Shown: positions 48,714-59,451 of the stretch, one piece after another
Layout: every line of letters starts with the position of its first letter
How positions within the stretch are numbered: the stretch's first letter is position 1
Assembly: GCA_946122785.1 (NCBI GenBank)
Contig: CAMGYJ010000006.1
Location: 52,038,066 to 52,102,065, forward strand
From: Linum tenue
Taxonomy: Eukaryota > Streptophyta > Magnoliopsida > Malpighiales > Linaceae
Length of the DNA stretch: 64,000 nt
Direction of reading: 5' to 3'
Position numbers and translations under genes: made by a program
Notes under the pieces: model-generated
Told to the model about the DNA's origin: nothing
What the model saw: the letters and a program-made list of their open reading frames with translations, nothing else
Databases searched by the model: none

Positions 48714-50010
48714 CAAGTTGCCGGGTCGATGTGAATGCCATCAACCAAAATCTTGCAGTCCGAACGGATCATCGAGGTAACACGATCATTGGTTGCAATA
48801 AGACATGCCTCAACGATGGGTGTAGCTTCCGCCTCAATCGGGGAAGAACAAATGATCCTTCCAGCCTTCCCATCGCAAATCTGCCCGTTAGAGTCGGTAA
48901 TAACCACTCCGAAAGCCGCCCTCTGTGATTCACATTCAAAAGAACCATCACAGTGAATCTGTCGAAGATTGCTAGGCGGTGGACATGATTGAGATGGGAG
49001 AACCCCAGGCTGTGGAGAAGGGGCAGGACGACGAGGAGTGTAATGGGGTTCCGCTGCTTCCCGGAAAGCACAAATCGAAGTGTATGTTGGTGACAGTGGA
49101 GCTCCTCGAAAAATACTCTCATTTCGAGTCTTCCAAATATTCCAGAAGCAGAAAATGAGGCGGCGGATGGAAGACTGCTCATCATGGTTTTTCAGAGCGA
49201 AAATCCATTGAGTGAGGTTTTGGGGAGGAGTAAAAGAGGGAAGAACCTTATTCCAGGTTTCAGCGGCATGAGGGCAGAGGAAGAGGCAATGGATGGAGGA
49301 TTCTTCCGCAGATCTGCAGAGCTGACAAGCTGGAGAAGGAGCACATCTGCGCCTAAAAAGGTTGAGGTTGGTCGCCAGAGCATTTCGGATGCATCTCCAC
49401 ATGAAAAAACTGATCTTTGGAGGAAGCTTGAGAGACCAAAGCCATTTCCAATTGTCATCTGAAGCAGGCATGTTGAGGTCATGATGGTTGGTCTGATTGT
49501 ATTGACGGAGATGGTTCCTCAAGCCGTGGTAAGCAGGCGGACAGAGAACTCTCCATTAGGGGAGAATTTCCAAGCCCAAAAGTCTTCATTACTCTCCGGG
49601 GCGATCTGAATAAGCGAAATAGCCTCAACTTCCTCAGTTGTACAATGTCTACTCAAGAGGTCAAAATTCCAGCTTGTACCATCTTCATTCATCCAGTCTT
49701 TTACACGAGAGGGAGGGTCAAGGTTTGATGATAATTTATGCCCTTGATTGTGGAGAGGAAAGAACCAAGGGTCTTTGTGAAACCAAGTGGTCTCCCCCGA
49801 TCCAATGACACGAATTGCACCAATATCCAGGGCCTGCCTTGCTTCACAGAAACTCGCCCAAATCCACGAAGAGGCGCTACCTTTTCGTGCCGAGGAGAAC
49901 ATGCCATTCGGGCAGTAGAGGCCACGGAGAACTCTGGCCCATAAGGCTTCCGGCTCATTGAGGAGACGCCAACACTGTTTAGCAAGCAGAGAGAGGTTAA
50001 AACAGTGGAG
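48714..50010 (-). pseudogene. 5'-truncated LINE: polymerase tail, zinc knuckle and RNase H (right arm)
   Basis: Frames 49519-49902 and 48659-49522 on the minus strand. The first carries the end-of-polymerase region (WLLNEPEALW-type block just upstream, then KQARQ and GSGETTWFHKDPW motifs). The second has WKWLWSLKLPPKISFFMWR and CQLC..HCLFLCPHA of the zf-RVT, then RNase H with CDGSF, EAEA and RSDC. The two overlap by 4 bp, so one frameshift separates them. LINE similarity stops at about 50010, with no endonuclease or catalytic polymerase block. The RNase H is cut at the hAT target site 48706-48713. Its own poly(A) end survives only in the left arm. Confidence 0.87.
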
Positions 50011-50196
50011 CAGAGGTTTAATCGAGAAGGGTTTGTGGCTTTAACGGAAGGGTGGGTCAGGCGGAGAGAAAGAAGGAAACAGGTGGCGGTGGGAATGGTT
50101 ATGGAATGGAAGGAAAAGGTTTGTGGGTTTTATTACATTTATTTTTCATTTTTATTCTTTATTAAACTATGTGGCAGTGTTGTTGATACGATATCA

Positions 50197-51001
50197 GAGA
50201 AATTTTACAATGCTATATAGTATTGGTGTAATAGGGTTTTGCCTTTATGGTACTGTCAAGAACCAGTTGATCCCAATAACTCGAGCTGTTGAGAGAGGTT
50301 CAATCGTGGATCATATACCGTTTACTAACACCCCTCTTCAAACTCAAGCCATTCAGATAGGCTTGGAGTTTGGATAGGCACAGGTCCGGACACCGTGTGC
50401 TTAACAGAAACAGATGGGGTCACCGGGAATCGAACAGAAGACCTCACGGTCACAAAAGGCTCTGATACAATGTCAAGAACCAGTTGATCCCAATAACTTG
50501 AGTTGTTGGGGCCAACTGGTTTATGACATGGTATCAGAGCCTTCTGTGACCGTGAGGTCTTCTGTTCGATTCTCGATGACCCCCATCTGTTTCTGTTAAG
50601 CACACGGTGTCCCGACCTGTGCCTGTCCAAACTCCAAGCCTATCTGAATGGCTTGAGTTTGAAGGGGGGTGTTAGTAAGCGGTATATGATCCACGATTAA
50701 ACCTCTCCCAACAACTCGAGTTATTGGGATCAACTGGTTCATGACAGGTACAACTTAAAATTGTACATTTACGTTATGGTACAATTTTAGATTGTACCTA
50801 TATTTTTTGTACAAATTCTTTTATGGTACAACTTGAACTTGTACCTTTATGTGATGGTACAACTTCAAGTTGTAAAGTTGTACCATAACATAATGGTACA
50901 AATTGATTTATGTACAATCTAAACTTATACATTTAATGTTATGGTACAACTTTAAGTTGCACATTAAAACATCAATACTATATAGCATAGTAGAAGTGCT
51001 C
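50197..51001. mobile_element. MULE-type MITE, right-arm copy, split by a SMART dimer
   Basis: Ends GAGAAATTTTACAATGCTAT and ATAGCATAGTAGAAGTGCTC are inverted. The 9 bp target duplication ACGATATCA lies at 50188-50196 and 51002-51010. A 493 bp SMART dimer plus a 5 bp duplication interrupts it, leaving about 307 bp of MITE. Confidence 0.92.
50254..50746. mobile_element. Head-to-head dimer of a SMART/TRIM element
   Basis: Flanked by GGTAC at 50249-50253 and 50747-50751, the 5 bp duplication of LTR elements. Order along the plus strand: 77 bp 3' LTR in reverse (50254-50330), polypurine tract in reverse, about 130 bp interior, reversed primer site (50459-50470, one base altered), 58 bp shared LTR core (50471-50528), primer site TGGTATCAGAGC (50529-50540), interior, tract GAAGGGGGG, 77 bp 3' LTR (50670-50746). 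No coding sequence; a monomer would be about 295 bp. Confidence 0.9.
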
Positions 51002-53261
51002 ACGATATCATCAAGTCATCAGTTTTGTTTGTCCAATAAGTTTTCTAGTCCGTCCAGTCAGTTTGTTAGATGACACCGTTAAAGTATTGGACGGAAGTGA
51101 TTATAAGTGGTATTTCTCCAAAATTAGTTATTATTGTCACAAACACGAAAATTTTCGGTATACATATGTATTTTTTATTTTTATTTTTTAGCAGACACAA
51201 TATATGATTTTTTTTATGGGTGATATGACTGAAATTATCATGCAAAAATAATTGATTGTTTCTGGAATTGTTGAGATAGTTGAATTAAGATTGTTTTATC
51301 TTTACTTTTAACTGATGTGGTATACACAACCACAACCACACATATTGAACATTATATTTTATCTCTACTTTTAACTGATGTAATATACACAATACACAGC
51401 GTTGAAACAACCCATTCATCAAAACCAGTGATTTTGTACAATCTCTTATATGCGCTCTTTTAGACATACGTGTCCTCAATTTGTACACCATATGGCCAAA
51501 ATTGATCGTGCCCGCTGCTACTCCTTGGAACAATATTCGCGCGAAGAAACCCAACCCCCAAATCGCCCTCATGCCTGGTATATGATCTCATCACGATTCC
51601 ACTAAAGATGTTAGACTGTTGAATTTGTGAGAGCGGATATGGTGACTAGAAAATTAGTATTTATTTTTTACTTTTTTTATTAAATTAGTTTTTATTCAAC
51701 TCGTTGGTCCGATGAATTTTGTTTTATTTTACGTTGATCAATTTTTTCATGCTTTTAAATAATTTGAGGTTTTCTAAAATAGCTAATTCATTATTCCAAA
51801 TTAATCTTTATAGTATTTATTGATTATGACATTATCGATAATTAGTTAATATGTATTTTTTATCAAGTCGTCCTAGTGTACCGTTGTGTATTTTTTTCAT
51901 ATCTTAGAAGAAATTTGTGGACTTTTTATAGTCAGATATGAATTTGGAGTTGGAAGGGCATATATGTCATCTAGAATTGGTAGGAATTGAAGGATATTAA
52001 AAATCAAGAGAATAACGAAAAGATTATGTCTAGAAATCTAAAATACGAAAGAACACGAAAAGACAATGCTTATTGTATAAATTATTATACTTTAGTGTAT
52101 AGGCTTGTTTGAATAATAAGTGGGGGTTTTTAAGTGTTTGATAATAATGTACGTACAAAAGTTAAGAAAATCCAAACATTATAAAACCTTAAATTCTACT
52201 CTACCAATACGATCTTTGACTTTTTATGTGGAGTTAATAGCATAAATTGTCACTCTATTATCCATTTTTCTCAAATCTATCCTTCTAATATTTTTTTACA
52301 TCCAACATGCCCGCGTACTATATAGTATATGCGTATTAATAAATTAAATTTACCCTCATTTTATGACTTATTTTCTCCTTCTACAACTCCCAATAATTAA
52401 TAGCCACAATACCATCATCCACCTGTTCCGCTTTCTCTTGCTTCGACACAACAATAAATAAACGCAAAAATTTGTTTGTCACGAAAGAACATTGAAGACC
52501 GACTTTTGAATTTCAACCACTCTCTGATAGTCCTCAATTACTGATCGATTTGACTCAATCGTCAAAATTGGAACCCAAAATTTTTAGAATATTTGGACTT
52601 CAAAGTATCAAAGGTTGTCAACCCGGTTTAGCTCGTTGGCCCGGTTGATTAAGTATGTTGAGCGTTAATGGTCCAATCGTTTTAGTCCGCTTTTGTCCGG
52701 ATTTATGAAAAAGTCATTATATTGTTCATATATTTATAAATTTTATAAAATCTCGTCTACATATGGATATTATTCTTCCTCGCCCGGAGTATCAATATTC
52801 GTTTCTCTATCTGCTGCTTTCTACTATCCTCCTTCGAGCTCCTAAAAAGCCCTCCAACAACATGTATTCATCACGAGATGAAGGTCGCACTCCTATGGCT
52901 GCAGTGTTTGTGAGGGAAGACAATATGTGATGGAAGGCTAGTTCTGCAGTAGTTTCTTTCTCTACAAAATTGACTCAACATTTAACTTACCAATTCGCGG
53001 AGCGGGAGCCAGAACAGGAGCGTAAGAGCGTATATTCGTCGAGAATTATAATTTGAGTGCGCCGAAAGGGTGTGAATATTATATCAAATCATTTAACTTA
53101 CTAACATGTTTTGGTCAAAATATAACAACAATGCAGCGGAAAAGTAAAAATATTTTAGTAGATAATAGCTTTAAATAATCCGATTAGGTCCGAAAAATGA
53201 ACAAACTTCAAAAGTTTAATAGAAACTCACCATGCACTCAATTAGTTGTTAATAAAAGAGT

Positions 53262-53414
53262 CTATTTCTTCTTCTTCTTCTTCTTCTTCTTCTTCTTCTT
53301 CTTCTTCTTCTTCTTCTTCTTCTTCTTCTTCCCCTTCGATTCTTTGCTTCCTAAACCGACGCTAGAGATCTTCTGTAGCTGTACCAAATTGGCAAATTCC
53401 TTATCATCGGCCAT
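53262..53414 (-). repeat. Expanded AAG microsatellite in a short frame (right arm)
   Basis: 21 AAG codons plus AAA (53265-53330) before a TAG stop, in a 50-codon frame starting MADDKEFANLVQLQK. The left-arm counterpart (11418-11525) has only seven lysine codons in the same place. I do not recognise the frame. Confidence 0.7.
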
Positions 53415-53850
53415 CTAACTAACCTCCTATCCTTTTATTTAGCCCAAGTCCGTGATTTGATGATCTATTTCTTAGTCCCCATTCACGAACTTGGGGTGAA
53501 TCTTTGGAAGCAGGAAGCTTTTTTTACCGCTAATCCAAATCTTCAACAACTTTCTAGATCTCGTGCCGTATGTATCCTTTTCATCTTTGCTCTCTAGATC
53601 TCTGACTCCACCGCATGTATTCCTTTCTCCCACGAAGAAGCGGGTCATCATCTTCGAGCCAAAGCTGTTGATTTGGCTATAACTTATTTCATTTTACTTT
53701 GTTTGTAGAGAGAAAAATCTCTCAAATAAGTGATATATGAAATAACATTTGTGAACATTAATTTTCGATGCTCTAATTTTAGTTTGAGCTACAATTTATG
53801 GGTTTTGGAAGTTGGTAGTTTTTGTAAAAGAATTGTGAAGCAAAAATATC

Positions 53851-55220
53851 GGGTTAATTGCAAGGTTGGTCACTGAGATTATTAAAAACGTTCATGTTCA
53901 GTCACTGAAAATAATTAATTCCATTCCTGGTCACTAACATTAGTTAAACATTTCAAGTTCAATCACTCTTCGTCCAACTCCGTTAACTTTGGCTGATGTG
54001 GCAGTCAACTCTTAAAGTTGACCGTTAAATGTGTGACAGTTAAAAAATAATAAAATAAATAAAATATTTTTAATTTTCCATCTCATCTTTGCAACTATTA
54101 AAAAATAAAAATATTTTAGTTCTTGCCGCCGCGTCCCCTGGCCGGGCAGCATAATGATGGTCAGAGGCTGGCGTGGGGAGGACTTCGGTTCTTGTTCAGA
54201 ACAGGTACATCTTTGCCGCCACTACAGCGTTGCTACTATTCTTCTCCACCTTCCCGCCGCCTATTTCAGGTAGATTATTCCCTAGCATAACCTCTCCCCC
54301 CACGATTTCCCTCTCAAACCCAATTTCACCACCGGCTGGGAGTCCTTTCATAACCTCTGCGGCTGCCGTGTCAGTGAGAAGTTCGACGGCCTCCAAGCTT
54401 ACTTTCACGGTAGTCTCTAGTTTGTTTGAGTGTGTTAATTATCTTTGGCCTGCGTTTACAATAGGCCGGAAGGAGTCGTTGTCGGTGATTATTGGTGGTG
54501 ACGAAGTAAGAGCTGGGAAGCCATCTCCACGTCCTCAGATGTCACAATAGCTTCTTACTTACGTGAAATATGTCATCGTCGTAACTCATAAATATAACCA
54601 ATTGAACTAAAACTCCAAATTTTTGGAAGCAGCTAACGTGCTAGACATTGAATCTTCGCAGTGCTTAATGATTGAGGGTTCTGGCCGGCGAGTCGTCGAG
54701 ATCTGAGCTACGAGTTCCTCTCGAACAACCGGCCGTCGCAGGAGATGAGGAGTGTATTCGCCACCGCGTTCGACCACTAGTCGGAGGTCGCAACACTGAT
54801 CTTCACGGAGATGGATAACTACCTACCGCGGACATCCGGATCGGGTTCTGTAGCGGCGAGCGGCAACCACGGCACGAGAGGGTCTTCAGCCGCGACGGCT
54901 GCGTATGGAGTCGGGGAAGAGAAAGCGTGTTCGACGGAGGTAGTAGAAGAATTAGGTTTTTTTTTTATTTTTTTTTACAGATGATAATTAGGTGGAATAT
55001 ATAAAATATAAAATATAATTTTTTAACTGCCACATCATGCATTTAACGGTCAACTTTGAGAGTAGACTGCCACATCAACCAAAGTTAACGGAGTTGGACG
55101 GAGAGTGACCAAACTTGAAACGTTTAACTAATGTTAGTGACCACGAATGGAATTAAATATTTTTAGTGACTAAACATGAACGTTTTTAGTAATCTCGGTG
55201 ACCAACCTTGCAATTAACCC
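53851..55220. mobile_element. Mutator-like element with gene fragments (right arm, uninterrupted)
   Basis: 1370 bp with TIRs of about 200 bp beginning GGGTTAATTGC, flanked by the 10 bp duplication CAAAAATATC (53841-53850 and 55221-55230). This is the intact form of 3932-10981 and contains the empty Copia target site, GGCCT, near 54387. No transposase; it depends on one elsewhere. Confidence 0.87.
54173..54700 (+). pseudogene. Captured HAD-phosphatase-like gene fragment in the MULE
   Basis: A 125-codon frame (54173-54550) ends with ESLSVIIGGDEVRAGKPSP, the block preceding the lysine motif of haloacid-dehalogenase hydrolases such as plant FMN or sugar-phosphate phosphatases. After about 100 bp ending in an AG, the sequence resumes NVLDIESSQCLMIEGSG (54635-54685), resembling the following ..EPSSCLVIEDS motif, with the catalytic aspartate replaced by glycine. 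The order and the intron-like gap argue for a genomic capture. The N-terminal 60 residues look like unrelated leader sequence. The exact donor gene is uncertain. Confidence 0.5.
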
Positions 55221-55717
55221 CAAAAATATCATTCTTACTTTCGATCTCGTTGTAGGAAATGTGAAATGAGACAACAATTTTTTCATTTTAGTATTACATA
55301 TTGTGTAGAGTATATATAAAGACATGTCATTTCCCTACAAATTCATTAGCACATTAAAAAAGGTTAAATGAACCAACTTATTAAACTCCTTATGATTGTT
55401 GTATCCAATTATGTCAGAATAGGAAGAGGTTTAAAATTTGACGGTTAGCCGAACTAAGATGTTCAAAGAACCAGTCTCATATAGTTTACTCAAAAATATG
55501 AATACGATTGTTTCATAGTAGGTCTGAAAATTAATACTAATTTAAGAATTATACATCACTTCTACATATTAAATACTGCAATTCGAACCAATGATATTTG
55601 GACCGTGATTTTAAAGTTATCCTCTATTTATATGATATATAGGAATTTAATTAAGTATAAAACAATAATTAAAATGAGGAATTTGGCCTCTGTTAGTCAC
55701 ACAAAGTTTCAACTCAA

Positions 55718-55912
55718 ATGCATGTTCCTCTAATAATGTTTGCTTCTTATTTGTATGAGATGAGGTCGACTGGTTCTATGACTGTGCAGCTAGAGAAAAA
55801 TGAAATGTACTATTGCGGGATTATGATGGGTTTTGAGATGGTTGGGGTTTTTCCTAATTTTATTGATCCGACCAGGAACAACTTTTTTCTAATTGGTTTC
55901 GATTTGAATTAA
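55718..55912 (+). CDS. 64-codon open frame, right-arm copy of 3240-3434
   Basis: Same length as the left-arm frame with a few amino-acid substitutions (for example EMVGVFPNFI here versus EIVGFFPNFI). Function unknown. It lies between the right-arm copies of the diverged direct repeats (about 55231-55690 and 56340-56830). Confidence 0.15.
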   Translation: MHVPLIMFASYLYEMRSTGSMTVQLEKNEMYYCGIMMGFEMVGVFPNFIDPTRNNFFLIGFDLN

Positions 55913-57737
55913 ACTCTGACGACTCTCGAATCTAAAGCAAGAAGACGAGACGACGGGATAGTCGAATATGGTCTGTGATGTTCAAAGTTGTAGGGTTCTC
56001 TGATAAGTAAAATGATGATATGACAGCGTAGCTATATATACAAATTCTTTAAAACAACATCGTTTTGAAGTTGCCTGGTGCTCAAATCAGTTGGTTAAAT
56101 CGGTCCGAATTTCCCAATTTAATTGGGTTTTCATGGGTTTGATCGAGGGCGAGTAGACAATCAACTGAGCCTTCGACACTCGCAAAGATGCTCAAGTGTA
56201 AGTAGAATTGGTTTGACCAACAGAGTCAAACTCGAATTGACTATCATGGTTATGACTCTTGTATGTGTTTGAAGAAATATTAGTTTCAATCCTAATACTT
56301 GTCTATTTTGTATACAAAATAAAGATAGATAATGGCGAAGACAAAAATGTCATTCATACTTTTGCTCTTGTTGTAGTAAATTTGAAATGAGACGACAATT
56401 TTATCATGCCAGTAGTATATATTGTGTAGAGTGTATATAAAGATATGTCCTTGCTCTACAAATTTATTTTAATACATAAAAAAAAAGATAAAATAAACCA
56501 ACATGTTAAACTCAACCTCGTCTAATGATTGTTGGATTCAATCATGCATGTCGGATTAGGAAGATGTTTAAAACTTAACGATTAGCTGAGCTAAAAAGTT
56601 CAAAGAACCCGTCCCCATATAGTTTGTTGAAAGATATGAATGTGATTGCCTCATAGTAGTTCTATAAACTAATACTCATGGAAGAGTTCAACATAGCTTA
56701 TACAAATTCGATATAGCAATTCGATATGTAATATTAAACCAATGATATTTTGTCTATGATCTTAAAGTTATCCTCTATTTTTAAGATAAATAGAAATTTA
56801 AATTAAGTACCAAAATATAATTAAAATAATTAAATATGAAATCGAAGTATCAAAATACCAATTAGTACCGAGGGAAGATTTAGTGACCTTAGCTAACCGA
56901 TGAAACGTTCTGTGATTTTTTTTAATTTAGCTTCATGTCTGTTTTTTCATTTACAATGATACAACTAATCTATGTAGTTTGATTGGTTAAGATGATTGTC
57001 ATTGTTGAAAATGACCATGGTTCAAATTATAGTATGTCTTTCTTATTTTAGGAATAAATGAGAAATAAATAGATCATTTTGAAGACAAAAATATCATTCC
57101 TACTTTCACTCTCGTTGCAGTAAAATTCTAATGAGGTGGAAATTACAATAACCAGCTATTAATATATTTGTAGATTAAAATTGGAAAGTTGCAAATATAT
57201 ATTAATTGTAATTTTCTCTCTCCCAAGTAGCTCCCTTTCTTTCTCTCGCTTCATTAGGTGTGCGTTCATTTCTTTCTTTCTCCGATACTTCTTTGTCAAC
57301 TTCTCGATTCTTTTCTGTCTCCGTTCAGGCGAACCATTACCACTAAAAAACAAAATAAGTAATCAATACAAAAACATAAAATACTAACAAATAATACAAT
57401 TACACGAAAATCAATACCATTACATTAACCAATAATAGTACAAATTTAATCAATACCACTATATATTAACCAATATCATTGCAGATATAACCAATACCAA
57501 TACGATAAAATCAATACAAAAAAATAATACCATTACATGAAATCAATATTAATGCGAAAAAACCAATATCACGATGAAAAAATCAACATACGAAAAGATC
57601 AATACCAATACGATAAAAATAAAATAAAAAAGAAGCGCCTCTATGGACTAACCTTTTTCGAAGGCGTGAGATAACGTCAAAATGTGACGGAGTTGCCCTG
57701 GATGGATATTATTCCTCCGTAGGCCCAGGATGTCGAG

Positions 57738-58360
57738 TAGACCTTCAAATTACAACCCGACTCGTTGACCCGACCTGAAACCGCCCGAAAAGTAGAAATT
57801 TTTATAACTCGAAATCCGAATGACCCGCACCCAATAACCCTTGATTTTTGGGTCGGGTTGGGTGTGTTAGCGGGTCAACCCGTTAGGCCCGTACAATTTT
57901 ATATATCACTCCCAAAATGATAAAATCACTAATAAATTGGTGAGATGTTTAAAAAAAAAAACACAAGGATTTAAATGACATGTTTGGAGTTTAAGGATAA
58001 TCAAATATCATGATTCATGTGTTTCTTGTAGTAGTATTACTCTTGTGATTGTTTTTTTGAGGATTTGGGTGATTTGTATTTCATTTCATTAGCATGGGAG
58101 GATTTGAGAATATGTTAATTGACATATGTTAGGTGAACTATTGTCATGCATATGTGAAAATTTGTGTTCTTTGAGAATATATGAAGCATGTTTGATATTG
58201 TTTCTGAGAGCGCTCATAACCCGAAACAACCTATAAGCCGACCTGAAACTGAATGGGTTGGGTCAATATTTGACTCGAAATAAGCCAACCAAACATGACC
58301 CGACCTGTAACCGGAGTCCCCAACTCACAATTATCCAACCCGACCCAATTGTCAGGTCTA
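57738..58360. mobile_element. Non-autonomous hAT element, right-arm copy
   Basis: Mirror of 803-1428, flanked by ATGTCGAG at 57730-57737 and 58361-58368. Confidence 0.8.
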
Positions 58361-58526
58361 ATGTCGAGAAACAAGGGAGGGCTAGGGCGATCTTTTGGGT
58401 CAAATGGAGCAGAGACGGATCAGGAGTCGTTGACCAGATCGAGAGTCAAGGTCAAAGCCACAGAGTCACGATCGTAACTGTGACATCCCTCACCAAACCG
58501 TGACTCGAAGACGGGGAGACAAAGGC

Positions 58527-59451
58527 GATAGATAACAAGTTATAGGCGAACCTTCCAAGTTACGGTCACGCCCGTAATTCTTGGTTTACGGATTAATATG
58601 ATGACGTCGTTTCGAGAGCCATGGGTGATAAGAGAAGTTACGGTCGTGACTTAGCCCGTACCTCGCGAATCTCCAGAAAACGAAAGGGCATACTCGGGCA
58701 AAGAGTAAGGGATCTGATTTTAATCTTCTAAGAGAAAACCTAGAGAACCAGAGAGAGATAGTGATGAAGAACAACCTCAGCCTAGTTATTCTGCTAACTT
58801 GAAAATTCGTTAGTATATACTAACTAATATCCAAAATGTATGAACTAATATCCAAGTCTGTTGAGTATCTAGATAACACAGACTAGTATTCAAAACATCA
58901 CAAACTAGTATCCAGATAGCAGATACCAACTAATATCCACAATCAACCAACTAGTATTCAATATGGATACTCTTATGTGTTATTTGGATACTTTTATGCG
59001 TTATCTGGATACTAATTATGTTTTGTATGAATACTATTCTGTGTTGTCTAGATATTAGTTTGTGAATTTGGGATAATAGTTGATGCATGGTGGATATCAG
59101 TTAGCAAACTTTAAATACTAGTCCGTGCTCTCTAAATACTTTAATACTTGGATACTAGTTCATATATTTTGGATATCAGTTAGTATCTGCTAACGAATTT
59201 TCAAGTTAGCAGATTAACTTTTCCCGAACAACCTTGTAGAGATGATTTGAGCCACCTACAACCATTTGAGCTCAATCTTTCCCCTTAGAGTATCGATTGC
59301 TGATCTGGAGAAGATTTCACTCACTCACATAAATATTATTGTGAGACCAATTGTATATGTTGTTTCTATCGTCACCTCACAATATATGCAATCTAAATCA
59401 TTTTAATTTCATTGTACAGTATCAATACAATTCACTTGCAAATGCAATTGG
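58527..59451. repeat. Tandem duplication unit 1, split by a foldback element
   Basis: From GATAGATAACAAGTT to GCAATTGG, repeated at 61259-61753. Without the element at 58778-59225 the unit is about 470 bp. Its first 217 bp also belong to the inverted duplication, whose outer end (58743) falls inside this unit. Confidence 0.8.
58778..59225. mobile_element. Mutator-type foldback MITE
   Basis: 448 bp. Inverted ends share AGTTA..TCTGCTAACTTGAAAATTCG over about 60 bp, and the interior is built of ACTAATATCCA/TGGATATTAGT words on both strands. The 9 bp duplication GAACAACCT flanks it (58769-58777 and 59226-59234) and is single in the sister unit at 61521-61529. Confidence 0.82.

Larger units (their letters stand above)
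47711..58743 (-). repeat. Right arm of the inverted duplication
   Basis: Reverse complement of 420-15890, 11.0 kb. It lacks the Copia and the poly(T) scar, retains about 1.27 kb (49197-50466) deleted from the left arm, and has an expanded AAG run. The inner end at 47711 matches the base before the ATG target site of the left-arm CACTA; beyond it the sequence is unrelated. The stretch 51011-53840 mirrors 10992-13862 and, microsatellite aside, holds no recognised gene. Confidence 0.95.

Noticed and set aside
48229..48716. Serine/leucine-rich frames in the hAT element as a secreted protein gene
   Set aside because: The frames run from hAT subterminal repeats into leader-like CT-rich DNA and have no homology I can name; the same frames occur in the other arm only because it is a copy.
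53197..53418. A frame with a long phenylalanine run
   Set aside because: It is the microsatellite read in another frame; no conserved sequence around it.
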